Of a stretch of 64,000 nucleotides of DNA, positions 1-9,156 are shown piece after piece (the stretch's first letter is position 1; every line of letters begins with the position of its first letter). A program made the translations under genes and the position numbers. Where the stretch lies: NCBI GenBank assembly GCA_016868815.1, contig VGFQ01000001.1:248001-312000 (forward strand). Reading direction: 5' to 3'. The stretch comes from Bacteroidota bacterium (lineage in GTDB: Bacteria; Bacteroidota; Bacteroidia; Chitinophagales; Chitinophagaceae). The notes beneath the pieces are model-generated. The model was not told the origin of the DNA. It searched no databases and saw nothing but the letters and a program-made list of their open reading frames with translations.

Positions 1-879
1 GCGGTAGAAAGCCAGCTGACGGCCCGTCTTCTTGTCCCAGATGTAGCTGAGCAGCCCATCGATGTTGCCACGGCGTTGGGCATGATAGAAAGAGGTCAGT
101 AGGAAGCGCTTGTTGTAGTTATCGGGCCGCAGCCGGATCTCGTCGATGGTATAGTCCCTCCCGGTGATCTCTGAGACCTGCAAGGTGTCAGCCTCTGCAC
201 GCTTCACCATCAGGTGGTAATGGGTGACAAACTCCCGGCTGGACGACTGGGTGCTGCGCCCAAAGGCCAGATCGCCGTCGTTGTCCAGCGTGAACTCACC
301 GAAGACGCCCTCTTTGGTCGGAAGCTGCGTAGAGGCTGCGCTCTTCCGCAACAGACTCAAGTCTCGATCGTAGAGAAGTGTCGTGAGGGTAAAAAACCGT
401 TCGCTGCGTCTGTTGATTTTATAGACAAGGATGCGTTGACGGTTTTCACTATAGACCATGGAATAGACCTTGATCTCGCTGCCTCCATCCACATGGGAGG
501 TATCAAGAATGATTGGGTCATTGAGCATTTTCCCATTGGCATCGAGTTTCATAGCGGCATAGGTCACCAAGTTCCGCTTCTGAAATTGGTAAAACATATA
601 GTAATGCTCCGGAAAGGCTACGAAATCGACATTGTTCACACGCTCGGGTAACATCTCCAGCCTGACCTTTTCTTTCATCTGCATCGAATTATCGAAGACA
701 GTAATCTCATTGCGACTTTTAAAATTCTTATATACATGTATGTTGCCGCCGACCTTGCCGATAATCTCAAAGTTCATCTGACGGTAGTCATCCTTGTCGA
801 TTTCGGAATATGAGATGCGCTGAGCTTCGGCACTGATCCAAAGGGACAGGAAGCAAAACAAGATGGTTTGTGTTCTCAT
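1..879 (-). CDS. Secreted protein of unknown function, truncated at window edge
   Basis: The reading frame is open from an ATG at 877-879 to base 1, giving 293 codons, and it continues outside the window. Residues 1-19 form a typical signal peptide (MRTQTILFCFLSLWISAEA, then Q), so the product is probably exported. The rest is soluble, rich in beta-type and charged segments, and has no motif I recognise. A TACCTTTG promoter-like motif lies 17 bases upstream of the start, which supports this start codon. It is divergent from kup. No function is proposed. Confidence 0.75.
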   Translation of the reverse strand, partial: MRTQTILFCFLSLWISAEAQRISYSEIDKDDYRQMNFEIIGKVGGNIHVYKNFKSRNEITVFDNSMQMKEKVRLEMLPERVNNVDFVAFPEHYYMFYQFQKRNLVTYAAMKLDANGKMLNDPIILDTSHVDGGSEIKVYSMVYSENRQRILVYKINRRSERFFTLTTLLYDRDLSLLRKSAASTQLPTKEGVFGEFTLDNDGDLAFGRSTQSSSREFVTHYHLMVKRAEADTLQVSEITGRDYTIDEIRLRPDNYNKRFLLTSFYHAQRRGNIDGLLSYIWDKKTGRQLAFYR

Positions 880-895
880 AGCAATTGCTTAGGTC

Positions 896-903
896 CAAAG
901 GTA
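896..903 (-). promoter_or_regulatory. Candidate Bacteroidota -7 box (TACCTTTG)
   Basis: On the minus strand the bases read TACCTTTG, an exact match to the TAnnTTTG -7 consensus of the primary sigma factor of Bacteroidota. It lies 17 bases upstream of the ATG of the truncated secreted-protein gene, a usual distance. I see no clear -33 element. The assignment rests on motif and position only. Confidence 0.45.
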
Positions 904-1014
904 CAGAACTGAGCTTCTCGGAAGCTTCCACTTAGTACACGCCCCAGAGGACTACCCAACTTTAACAGACCAGAAACAGCCCAAAGCCGCTTTTAATAGA
1001 AATGATTTTCCGTA

Positions 1015-1022
1015 TACCTTTG
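1015..1022 (+). promoter_or_regulatory. Candidate -7 box for kup (TACCTTTG)
   Basis: This is an exact TAnnTTTG match, 40 bases upstream of the kup start, with a T-run (TTTT at 991-994) about 20 bases further upstream as a weak -33 candidate. The same octamer serves the divergent gene, so the 183-base gap appears to hold two back-to-back promoters. Confidence 0.4.
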
Positions 1023-1062
1023 CCTGCCGCCAGCTACTATGAACGACTAATTCCCGACACAA

Positions 1063-3042
1063 GTGTCCAAGCACGTGAACCAAGTGACGGGTGCCGGCCT
1101 CCTGATCGCCCTAGGCATCATCTACGGAGACATAGGCACTTCGCCCCTCTATGTCTTCAACGCCATCATCGCAGAGAGGGTCATCACCGAAGACCTCATC
1201 ATCGGAAGCCTCTCCTGCATCATCTGGACCCTCACGCTGCAGACAACCTTCAAATATGTCGTGCTGATCCTTCAGGCCGACAACCGGGGAGAAGGCGGCA
1301 CCTTCGCCCTCTACGCCCTGGTACGCCGAAGACGCAAATGGCTCATCGCACCCGCCATGATCGGAGGCGCCGCCCTGCTGGCCGACGGCATCATCACCCC
1401 CCCCATCTCCATCACCTCCGCCGTAGAAGGACTGCGCAACATCCCCAGCCTCCGACATATTTCGAAAGATATCATCGTCTATATCGTCCTCGCCATCCTT
1501 GCCGTCTTCTTCTTCCTCCAGCAGTTCGGCACCGCCTCCATCGGTAAGATGTTCGGCCCTATCATGGCCACCTGGTTCAGCATGCTCGCCATCCTGGGCA
1601 TCCTCCACCTCAGCGACGATCTATCCATCCTGCGGGCCTTCAACCCCGCCTATGCCTTCCGATTCATCACCCTCTTTCCCAACGCACTTTGGCTGATGGG
1701 GGCCATCTTCTTGTGCACCACCGGAGCAGAGGCTCTCTACAGCGACCTGGGCCATTGCGGCCGAGGAAATATCCGCGTGTCCTGGATATTCGTAAAATCC
1801 ACCCTGCTACTCAACTACCTCGGTCAAGGCGCCTACCTCCTAGAACATCATAACGGCCTGAAAGTCACGGCCGCCGTCAAAGAGCAGCTGTTCATCAACG
1901 CCTTCTACAACCTGATGCCCGACTGGTTTGTACTCATCGGCGTTGTTATCGCCACTAGTGCCGCCATCATCGCCAGCCAGGCCATGGTCAGCGGCTCCTT
2001 CACACTCATCAGTGAAGCGATGCGGCTCAACCTTTGGCCCAAGTTCCGCATCGTATACCCTTCCGAAGCAAGGGGACAGCTCTACATACCCACCGTCAAT
2101 ACCATCATCTTCAGCGGCTGCGTGGGCGTCGTCCTTTACTTCCGCGAATCCTCCCAGATGGAGGCTGCCTACGGCCTGGCCATCGTCATGACCATGATCG
2201 CCACGACGATACTCTTCTCCAACTACCTTGTGTTGCATCGGGTCAACCGATACTGGATCTACCTCTACCTAGCCGTCTATCTGGTCATCGAGTCTGGCTT
2301 CCTCCTCGCACTCCTGCAGAAGTTCATCCATGGCGGCTACATCACGCTGATGGTCGCCAGTTTTATGTTCCTCATCATGTATGTTTGGTACAAGTCGAGG
2401 AAGATCAAGAACCGCTATATCGAATTCACCCGACTGGAAAACTACCTGCCCCTACTACAGGAACTCAGCAACGACCATACGGTAGACAAATACGCCACCC
2501 ACCTGATATACCTCACCAGCGCCAATAACCCCAAAGAGATTGAGCATAAAGTGATGTATTCGATCCTCAACCGAAAGCCAAAGCGGGCCGACATCTACTG
2601 GTTCGTGCACGTCGACACCATCGACGACCCCTATACCTGCGAATACGAAGTCCAGACCATCATTCCCAACGAGGTAATCCGCGTCGAATTTCGCCTAGGT
2701 TTCCGCATGCAGCCACGCATGCACTTGATGTTCCGAAAAGTAGTGGAAGACATGGTCGCCAACAAAGAAGTCAACGTCGTCAGCCGCTACGAAAGCCTCC
2801 AGCGCAACAACATCTCCGGTGATTTTGAATTCATCGTCATAGAGAAGTTCCTGAGCCAAGACAACGAACTCCCCTTCTGGGAGAAAGTCATCATGAACCT
2901 CTATTTCTGGATGAAAGAAGTCAGCCTCTCCGAAGAGAAGGGCTTCGGGCTCGAGCAGAGCAATGTAAAGACAGAAAAGTACCCGCTCATCGTGCAGCCC
3001 GTCACCAACATGCGGCTGAACCGCATTATACGTGACTACTGA
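1063..3042 (+). CDS. kup: Kup-family potassium uptake permease
   Basis: The 659-residue protein is a low-affinity K+/H+ symporter of the inner membrane. The N-terminal signature GDIGTSPLY is at residues 22-30 and the conserved NRGEGG...ALYAL segment is near 74-86. About a dozen hydrophobic helices fill the first 430 residues, followed by the usual cytoplasmic C-terminal domain. The start is GTG: an in-frame stop at 1048-1050 rules out longer forms, and no ATG lies between. The final 7 bases overlap, tail to tail, the last bases of the convergent hydrolase gene. Family assignment is secure; transport is inferred from homology. Confidence 0.95.
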   Translation: MSKHVNQVTGAGLLIALGIIYGDIGTSPLYVFNAIIAERVITEDLIIGSLSCIIWTLTLQTTFKYVVLILQADNRGEGGTFALYALVRRRRKWLIAPAMIGGAALLADGIITPPISITSAVEGLRNIPSLRHISKDIIVYIVLAILAVFFFLQQFGTASIGKMFGPIMATWFSMLAILGILHLSDDLSILRAFNPAYAFRFITLFPNALWLMGAIFLCTTGAEALYSDLGHCGRGNIRVSWIFVKSTLLLNYLGQGAYLLEHHNGLKVTAAVKEQLFINAFYNLMPDWFVLIGVVIATSAAIIASQAMVSGSFTLISEAMRLNLWPKFRIVYPSEARGQLYIPTVNTIIFSGCVGVVLYFRESSQMEAAYGLAIVMTMIATTILFSNYLVLHRVNRYWIYLYLAVYLVIESGFLLALLQKFIHGGYITLMVASFMFLIMYVWYKSRKIKNRYIEFTRLENYLPLLQELSNDHTVDKYATHLIYLTSANNPKEIEHKVMYSILNRKPKRADIYWFVHVDTIDDPYTCEYEVQTIIPNEVIRVEFRLGFRMQPRMHLMFRKVVEDMVANKEVNVVSRYESLQRNNISGDFEFIVIEKFLSQDNELPFWEKVIMNLYFWMKEVSLSEEKGFGLEQSNVKTEKYPLIVQPVTNMRLNRIIRDY

Positions 3043-3872
3043 CGCACTATCGACAGTAGGGAATCCATCACTGCCCGATACTCGGTGAAACGGCCAAGGT
3101 CTCTGTGGCTTCCGCCCGGCACCGTTACGAATGCGTCGCCTGCCTTCAGCACCGACTTCAGCCGTACTGCATTTCGATATGGAATCATCCCGTCATTCGT
3201 CCCATGAAAGATCGTGACAGGTACGGTGACCGTCTGCAGATAAGCCCAGGTATCTAGCCGTATACGCAGCATGCGCTCCCAAGGAAAGATGGGCAGGCGG
3301 CTGGTGGCCAGCGAAGAAAGGCTATAATAGGGTGCCTCCAAGATGAGTCTGCCAGAGGGCTGGCGGCTGGCGAGCCATGCGGCAATGCCCGTCCCCAACG
3401 ACTTCCCATAGATGATGATAGAGTCTGCCGATACCTTCTTACGGGCCAGCTTATACATCTGCATCGCATATGCGAACAGGACATCCGTCTCCATCGGGCC
3501 CGTACTCTTGCCATAGCCAGGATAGTCGATCATCCAGACTTCATACCCGTTCCGGTGGAAGCCAACCACATGCTCGACATACCATCCGATATTCGCTCGG
3601 TTGCCGTGGAGATAGAGCACGATGCCCCGAGGCTTTTGATCGGCCACAGGGAATTCTACCAGGCTGAGGTTGGCATCATCGCGGAAACGTATGTTCCGCT
3701 CCAGGTATGGCATTCCGAACATATAGTGATGGTCCATGGGGACGGCCACCGGCCGGAAGAAGATCCTGTCTTGAAAATGATAGACGAGAATACCTGCCAG
3801 CGCATATATGGGCAGGATCCATCTGACAGCCTTCAGGAATGCCTTCGCATATGGACTGGTCTTGAATGCCAC
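3036..3872 (-). CDS. Membrane-anchored alpha/beta hydrolase (first of a pair)
   Basis: The 278-residue serine hydrolase resembles the BEM46/ABHD type. A hydrophobic segment at about 15-32 probably anchors it. The oxyanion region is LHGN at 88-91, the nucleophile elbow is GKSLG (Ser158), the acid is in HGTND (Asp227) and the catalytic histidine is in GGSHRD (His256). The start is GTG at 3870-3872, as there is no early ATG. It lies 79 bases downstream of a paralogous hydrolase with the same architecture. The substrate is unknown; esterase, lipase or thioesterase activity is possible. Confidence 0.85.
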   Translation of the reverse strand: MAFKTSPYAKAFLKAVRWILPIYALAGILVYHFQDRIFFRPVAVPMDHHYMFGMPYLERNIRFRDDANLSLVEFPVADQKPRGIVLYLHGNRANIGWYVEHVVGFHRNGYEVWMIDYPGYGKSTGPMETDVLFAYAMQMYKLARKKVSADSIIIYGKSLGTGIAAWLASRQPSGRLILEAPYYSLSSLATSRLPIFPWERMLRIRLDTWAYLQTVTVPVTIFHGTNDGMIPYRNAVRLKSVLKAGDAFVTVPGGSHRDLGRFTEYRAVMDSLLSIVRQ

Positions 3873-3951
3873 GATCGCAAATTACTGTGATTGGATGGCA
3901 GTATCCATGCCAACGGGTTATTTAGGTGTGCAAGGAGCATCCGCCGCTGGC

Positions 3952-4749
3952 TCAATATTGGAGGATGTCGCGGATGAAGTTGTGGTACTCGGGATAGCGG
4001 GGCAGGTTGTTGTGGCCGCCACCATGGATGCGGATCAACGTGGTACGGGTAGGATTCAATGCCTGCAGGCGAATGCTGTGGACGATAGGGATGAGTCGGT
4101 CTCTCGTCCCATGAAGGATATACACCGGGCAGCGGACAGCCCGTATCCATCGGTCCGAACGAAGCCGAAATCTCAACACAAATCGGAGGGGCATGATGGG
4201 CACCAGCCGCTCCACTACCCTCGAAAAATTATAGTATGGCGCGTCAAGAATCAGGCAACGGGGATGATTATCCGATGCCAGCTTCGTCGCAAAGCCACTG
4301 CCCATACTCCTGCCATATACGATGATGTGATCCTCTGGATACTGAGAGGCCAGCTGTTGGTAGACGTATTCCATATCGCGCAGCATCGCCTCCTCGCTGC
4401 GCTTGCCGGTGCTCTTACCGAACCCCCGGTAGTCGACCAGCACCACATCGTAGTTGTACCGGTAGAAGTCACGGGCATATTTCGCCCATCCTTTGATGCT
4501 TCTCGAGTTGCCATGAAAATAGAGGATAAGGCCCAATGGTGCAGGGCGGTGGAAATGAAGTCCGTTGATCCGTACGCCCGGCTGGACATCGAAGAAGAGC
4601 TCCCGGAAGGGCACATCGTATTTGAATTCGAAGTCTTGCGCCAGTTTCTCTGGCTTGAAGATAAACCGCTCCTGCAGCACGTAGAGAAGCAACATCACTC
4701 CGAGATATCCGGCCCCTATCCACCACCAGTAAATCTCTAGGAGAAGCAT
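3952..4749 (-). CDS. Membrane-anchored alpha/beta hydrolase (second of a pair)
   Basis: The 265-residue protein is a paralogue of the neighbouring hydrolase. It has one N-terminal membrane helix (about 5-25), FHGN at 78-81, nucleophile GRSMG (Ser148), Asp217 in HGTRD and His246 in GGGHN. I place the start at the ATG at 4747-4749. It begins one base after the stop of the upstream LD-carboxypeptidase, and the predicted membrane helix follows at once; a longer open frame upstream lies inside that gene. The tight spacing suggests translational coupling with the peptidase. The substrate is unknown. Confidence 0.85.
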   Translation of the reverse strand: MLLLEIYWWWIGAGYLGVMLLLYVLQERFIFKPEKLAQDFEFKYDVPFRELFFDVQPGVRINGLHFHRPAPLGLILYFHGNSRSIKGWAKYARDFYRYNYDVVLVDYRGFGKSTGKRSEEAMLRDMEYVYQQLASQYPEDHIIVYGRSMGSGFATKLASDNHPRCLILDAPYYNFSRVVERLVPIMPLRFVLRFRLRSDRWIRAVRCPVYILHGTRDRLIPIVHSIRLQALNPTRTTLIRIHGGGHNNLPRYPEYHNFIRDILQY

Positions 4750-4750
4750 A

Positions 4751-5704
4751 TCAACGGCATTTGCGACCCGACTGCTGCCTGGGGGATGGCATCTCTGACA
4801 GGTCCGAGAGAACAGCTCCCTCTGCCACGAATAGCCGATGCAGGCTGCCTGCCTTGAGGGCCAGGTTTTCCGGGCCATGGCTCACGGGGAAGCCAAAGCA
4901 TACAGGATAAGGAAAAGGCTCGACAACATCCCGGACGATTTCATAGGCCGTCTGCCCGAAGGGCCGCTCTGTGTCGCGGCTGTCGGTGAATCCGCCGATC
5001 ACCAACCCCGCCAGTCGCTCGAGCTGGCCGCTGCGTAACAACTGGCGCATCATCCGGTCGATGTTGTACAAGGTCTCGCCAACCTCTTCCAGGAACAGGA
5101 TATTTCCTTCTGTGCGTGGAAAAGAAGGGCTGCCGACGAGGTGTGCCAGCAGGGCCAGGTTGCCGCCAACCAACAAGCCCTGGCCGGTGCCAGGACGATC
5201 GAAGGGATGAGCGGGGGAGGCATATTGATACACATGCCCTGTGAGGGCCTGGTGGAGCGATCTGACAGAAGGCTTGCGCCACCCACCCTGCTGGAAGGCG
5301 GCGGCCATGGGCGCATGCAGCGTGACCACCCCGTACTGTGCATATAGATGCATGTGAAGGACGGTGATGTCACTGAAGCCGATGACCCATTTGGGATGTC
5401 TGACAAATCGACTGAAGTTGATCAGGTCGATGATGCGGGTCATTCCATAACCGCCACGGGCGCACAGGACTGCCCGCACGCTGTCATCGTCGAGCATCTC
5501 CTGCAGGTCGGCCGCGCGCTCCGCATCCGTCCCCGAGAAATAACCATCGCCGGCTCCCAGCGTCTGTCCTCGGCGTACGCGGAAACCCCATTCCTGCTCC
5601 AGGATCCGCAGGCAGGTACGCATGCGGGCCAGCGACATACGGCCTGCCGGACATACCAGGCCCACCGTGTCGCCAGACTTTAGATATCGGGGGAGGATCG
5701 GCAT
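4751..5704 (-). CDS. LD-carboxypeptidase, peptidase family S66
   Basis: The 317-residue protein belongs to the LdcA/MccF family, which removes the terminal D-alanine from muropeptide tetrapeptides or cleaves related amide bonds. The catalytic set is visible: Ser111 in GFSDIT, Glu206 or Glu207 in LFLEEVGE, and His276 in PVSHGPEN. ARGGYG (82-87) is also conserved. No signal peptide is evident, which suits a cytoplasmic recycling role. A second S66 gene lies 78 bases upstream on the same strand. The family is clear; the physiological substrate is inferred. Confidence 0.9.
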   Translation of the reverse strand: MPILPRYLKSGDTVGLVCPAGRMSLARMRTCLRILEQEWGFRVRRGQTLGAGDGYFSGTDAERAADLQEMLDDDSVRAVLCARGGYGMTRIIDLINFSRFVRHPKWVIGFSDITVLHMHLYAQYGVVTLHAPMAAAFQQGGWRKPSVRSLHQALTGHVYQYASPAHPFDRPGTGQGLLVGGNLALLAHLVGSPSFPRTEGNILFLEEVGETLYNIDRMMRQLLRSGQLERLAGLVIGGFTDSRDTERPFGQTAYEIVRDVVEPFPYPVCFGFPVSHGPENLALKAGSLHRLFVAEGAVLSDLSEMPSPRQQSGRKCR

Positions 5705-5782
5705 ATAGGGGGCTGAGAAGAATTATGCCTCTGGCGGCGACGGCCATTCGCCGCCGTTCAAATATATTTCATTCCCATGGGT

Positions 5783-6805
5783 TCATCCCGGTACCGATAT
5801 CTCCAGCGTGCTGCCATCTTCCGTCACCTCCAGCCTATATCGCTGTCCATGCAAGAGGGCATAGTTCTCCAGCTGATGCCCGATGGGAAAGCCGAAGCAG
5901 ACAGGGAAACCTGCAGGCACCTTTTCTAGGACCATCTGCTCCAGGCTGCGGCCGAAGGCCTCGCCGGGCAGCTCTTTCTTCATTTGGGTGAACCCGCCAA
6001 TAACAAGCCCCTGCAGCTGATTGAACTTACCGGCACGCTGCAGGTTGGTGAGCATCCGGTCGATGCTGTAGGGATACTCGCCCACATCCTCAAGGAAGAG
6101 AATGGCGCCGCGGGTGTCGATCTCAGAGCGGGTGCCCATGCAGGTATGGATCATCGAGAGGTTCCCGCCGACCAGTGGCCCTTCCGCCAAGCCGCTGCGG
6201 TCGGCCATATGGGGGGGACATGCCAACGGCACTGCATGGCCGGTCAGGGCATGCCGGATCGACAACAAAGTCTCCTGAACTAAGGACGGCGCTTCCAACC
6301 ACTGGGCGGGGAAACTGCCGCACATCTTCGAGTGGAGAGAGATGACGCCCGTTTGCCTCCAGATATGCAGATGCAGTGCGGTGATGTCGCTGAAGCCAAC
6401 GATCCATTTGGGATGGCGACGGAATTCGCCCAGATTCAGGGCGTCCACCATGCGTGTCACCCCATAGCCCCCACGGGCACAGAAGATGGCGCAAACCAGC
6501 GGGTTGTCAATCATCCGCTGGAGGTCAGCCGCCCGTTGCGCATCGCTGCCCCCGAGGCTGCCATCCTGCAGCCCCAGCGTCTCACCCAGCTGCACGCGGA
6601 AGCCCCAGGCTTGCAGCACAGACACCGCTGGCGCTACTTCCGCAGGCTGGATGGCCCCTGAAGGTGCCGTCAGACCGATCAGATCTCCCTCCCGGAGAAA
6701 AGGCGGCAAGACACCGCGCCGCCAAAGACCATCCCCCCGAGACCAGCCAGGTAAAAGGCCCATCAACAACCAACCCATCTGTTGGAGGAAATCACCCCTT
6801 TCCAT
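5783..6805 (-). CDS. LD-carboxypeptidase, S66 family, second copy with hydrophobic N-terminus
   Basis: The 340-residue S66 peptidase is paralogous to its downstream neighbour. The catalytic residues are Ser139 (GFSD), Glu239 (LFLEDVGE) and His310 (FPIGH), with ARGGYG at 110-115. It differs in a 35-residue N-terminal extension starting MERGDFLQQM and continuing into a hydrophobic stretch (WLLMGLLPGW), which looks like an export signal or anchor lacking a twin arginine. The start is the ATG at 6803-6805; the open frame runs 132 bases further but would overlap metG. The two copies may act in different compartments. Confidence 0.85.
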   Translation of the reverse strand: MERGDFLQQMGWLLMGLLPGWSRGDGLWRRGVLPPFLREGDLIGLTAPSGAIQPAEVAPAVSVLQAWGFRVQLGETLGLQDGSLGGSDAQRAADLQRMIDNPLVCAIFCARGGYGVTRMVDALNLGEFRRHPKWIVGFSDITALHLHIWRQTGVISLHSKMCGSFPAQWLEAPSLVQETLLSIRHALTGHAVPLACPPHMADRSGLAEGPLVGGNLSMIHTCMGTRSEIDTRGAILFLEDVGEYPYSIDRMLTNLQRAGKFNQLQGLVIGGFTQMKKELPGEAFGRSLEQMVLEKVPAGFPVCFGFPIGHQLENYALLHGQRYRLEVTEDGSTLEISVPG

Positions 6806-6927
6806 CCCACAAGATACCAAAGCCACCCCTTCCAAAACCTTGGGCTTCTGCAGCGATTGAGGTACTTTTACCCGCCCCAAACCGCCATGCCGCCGCCAGG
6901 CATTCCCGGCTTTGGAAGCCAACCCCC

Positions 6928-9033
6928 ATGATGGCAAAGGAATTCAACCGGATGCTGGTGACGGCCGCCCTGCCCTACGCAAACGGGCCCCTGCACATCG
7001 GCCATCTGGCAGGCTGCTACCTGCCAGCAGATATATATGTGCGCTACCAGCGGGCAAAAGGGCGCGACATCCGCTTCGTCTGCGGCAGCGACGAACACGG
7101 CGTACCCATCACCATCCGCGCCATGAAGGAAGGAGCTACCCCACAGGCAGTGGTCGATAAATACCATCGCACCCTGCAGGATAGCTTTGCCGGCATGGAC
7201 ATCTCCTTCGACATCTACTCGCGGACTTCTAATGCCGTCCACCACGAGACCGCCGCCGGCATCTTCAAAAGAATCCACGAACTGGGACTCTTCGAAGAAA
7301 AAGAAACCGAACAGTACTTCGATGAAAAAGCAGGCGTATTCCTAGCAGACCGATACATTACCGGCACCTGCCCCGTCTGCTCCAAGCCTGGAGCCTATGG
7401 CGACCAGTGCGAGAAATGCGGCAGCAGCCTCTCCCCAGACCAACTCCTGGAACCCCGGTCGACCCTCAGCGATGCTGTGCCGGTCAAAAGAACCACCAAG
7501 CACTGGTACTTCCCCCTGCAAGACTATGAACCCTGGCTCAAGCAGTGGATCCTAGAGGAGCATAAAGAATGGAAGAACAACGTCTTCGGACAATGCAAGA
7601 GCTGGCTCGACAATGGTCTGCAGAGCCGCGCCATGACGCGCGACAGCCAATGGGGTGTGGCAGTACCACTGCCCGACACCGAAGGCAAAGTACTATATGT
7701 CTGGTTCGACGCGCCCATCGGATACATCAGCGCTACCAAAGAACTCACTCCGAACTGGACCGACTACTGGTGCCAGGAAGATACCAAGCTGGTGCACTTC
7801 ATCGGTAAAGACAACATCGTCTTTCATTGCATCATCTTCCCCGCCATGCTGAAAGCCCATGGAGGCTTCGTCCTACCCGACAACGTGCCGGCCAATGAAT
7901 TCCTCAACATAGAAGGCGAGAAGGTCTCTACCTCCCGCAACTGGGCAGTATGGGTCCATGAATACCTGGCAGACTTCCCCGGCGGCCAAGACATGCTCCG
8001 CTATGTGCTCTGTGCCAACGCACCCGAGACCAAAGACAATGACTTCACCTGGAAAGACTTCCAGGAACGCATCAACAGCGAACTCGTCGCCATCCTCGGC
8101 AACTTCGTCAACCGCAGCTTCGTTCTCATGCACAAGCTCTGCGGCGGGAAAGTGCCTCGCCTCCATGAGGGCTGCGTCGACGAGGCTGATACGCTCATGC
8201 TCAACGCCTTCCGCCTCACTGCAGAGAAAGTCTCCGATGCCATCGAACACTACCGCTTCCGGGAAGCACTCTTCGAAGTCATAGACCTCGCCCGCCAAGG
8301 CAACCGCTACCTCCAGGAAAAAGAACCCTGGATTGTGGCGCGGAACCTGGCAGAAAAGCCCTCAGAGCAGGAACACATAGACAATTGTCTGCACGTGTGC
8401 CTACAACTCTGCGCCAACCTCGCCATACTGGCAAACCCCTTCCTGCCGCATACCGCCCGGCAAATGCTTCACATGATGAAAGTTGTCGAGCGGATGCTCG
8501 ACTGGGAAAATGCCGGTAAGACAAAACTCCTCGTCCCTGGCTACACGCTGCGCGAACCCCAGCTACTGTTCCGTAAGATTGAAGACAGCGAGATCGAAAC
8601 TCAAATCCGTAAACTCAGAGCTGGAAGCCTCCGCCAGCCCCCACCACCCACACCCGACAAAAGTCCGGCACCAATGGATAGCCCCATCCCCGAACAAGCC
8701 CCCAAGCCCACCATCCCTTTCGAGGATTTTGCCAAGATAGACCTGCGGGTCGGCACCATCCGGCAAGCAGAGAAACTGCCAAAGGCCGACAAACTGCTTC
8801 GACTAGAAGTCGATTTGGGCACAGAGGTGCGCACCATCCTCTCCGGCATCGCCCAGCATTTCACGCCCGAAGATATCGTAGGCCGCCAGGTCGTCGTCGT
8901 CGCCAACCTCGCCCCCCGCAAGATGCGGGGCGTCGACAGCCATGGCATGATCCTCATGGCGGAAGACACCTCCGGCCAGCTGCGCTTCGTCTCACCAGAC
9001 CAGGCCGTCCCCCCAGGATCCGCCGTCAGCTGA
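6928..9033 (+). CDS. metG: Methionyl-tRNA synthetase
   Basis: The 701-residue enzyme charges tRNA-Met. HIGH is at residues 23-26, zinc-binding pairs CPVC and CEKC lie near 150-170, and the KMSKS-equivalent reads KVSTS in the GEKVSTSRN context. The last 110 residues form the tRNA-binding/dimerisation OB domain (KIDLRVGTI...). A proline-rich linker separates it from the anticodon domain. ATG codons at 6928 and 6931 are adjacent and either may be used; the open frame upstream runs over the divergent peptidase gene and lacks family similarity. Confidence 0.95.
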   Translation: MMAKEFNRMLVTAALPYANGPLHIGHLAGCYLPADIYVRYQRAKGRDIRFVCGSDEHGVPITIRAMKEGATPQAVVDKYHRTLQDSFAGMDISFDIYSRTSNAVHHETAAGIFKRIHELGLFEEKETEQYFDEKAGVFLADRYITGTCPVCSKPGAYGDQCEKCGSSLSPDQLLEPRSTLSDAVPVKRTTKHWYFPLQDYEPWLKQWILEEHKEWKNNVFGQCKSWLDNGLQSRAMTRDSQWGVAVPLPDTEGKVLYVWFDAPIGYISATKELTPNWTDYWCQEDTKLVHFIGKDNIVFHCIIFPAMLKAHGGFVLPDNVPANEFLNIEGEKVSTSRNWAVWVHEYLADFPGGQDMLRYVLCANAPETKDNDFTWKDFQERINSELVAILGNFVNRSFVLMHKLCGGKVPRLHEGCVDEADTLMLNAFRLTAEKVSDAIEHYRFREALFEVIDLARQGNRYLQEKEPWIVARNLAEKPSEQEHIDNCLHVCLQLCANLAILANPFLPHTARQMLHMMKVVERMLDWENAGKTKLLVPGYTLREPQLLFRKIEDSEIETQIRKLRAGSLRQPPPPTPDKSPAPMDSPIPEQAPKPTIPFEDFAKIDLRVGTIRQAEKLPKADKLLRLEVDLGTEVRTILSGIAQHFTPEDIVGRQVVVVANLAPRKMRGVDSHGMILMAEDTSGQLRFVSPDQAVPPGSAVS

Positions 9034-9156
9034 CACCCCACCGCCGAAGCCAAGCCTTCCAAATCCTTTTCTTCTACCAATGCATTTACTTTGAGGAAGA
9101 AAATAGTTGTTTAACTAACTATTCGAACCAGTCCTGAGATAAAAAAATCGTAATCA

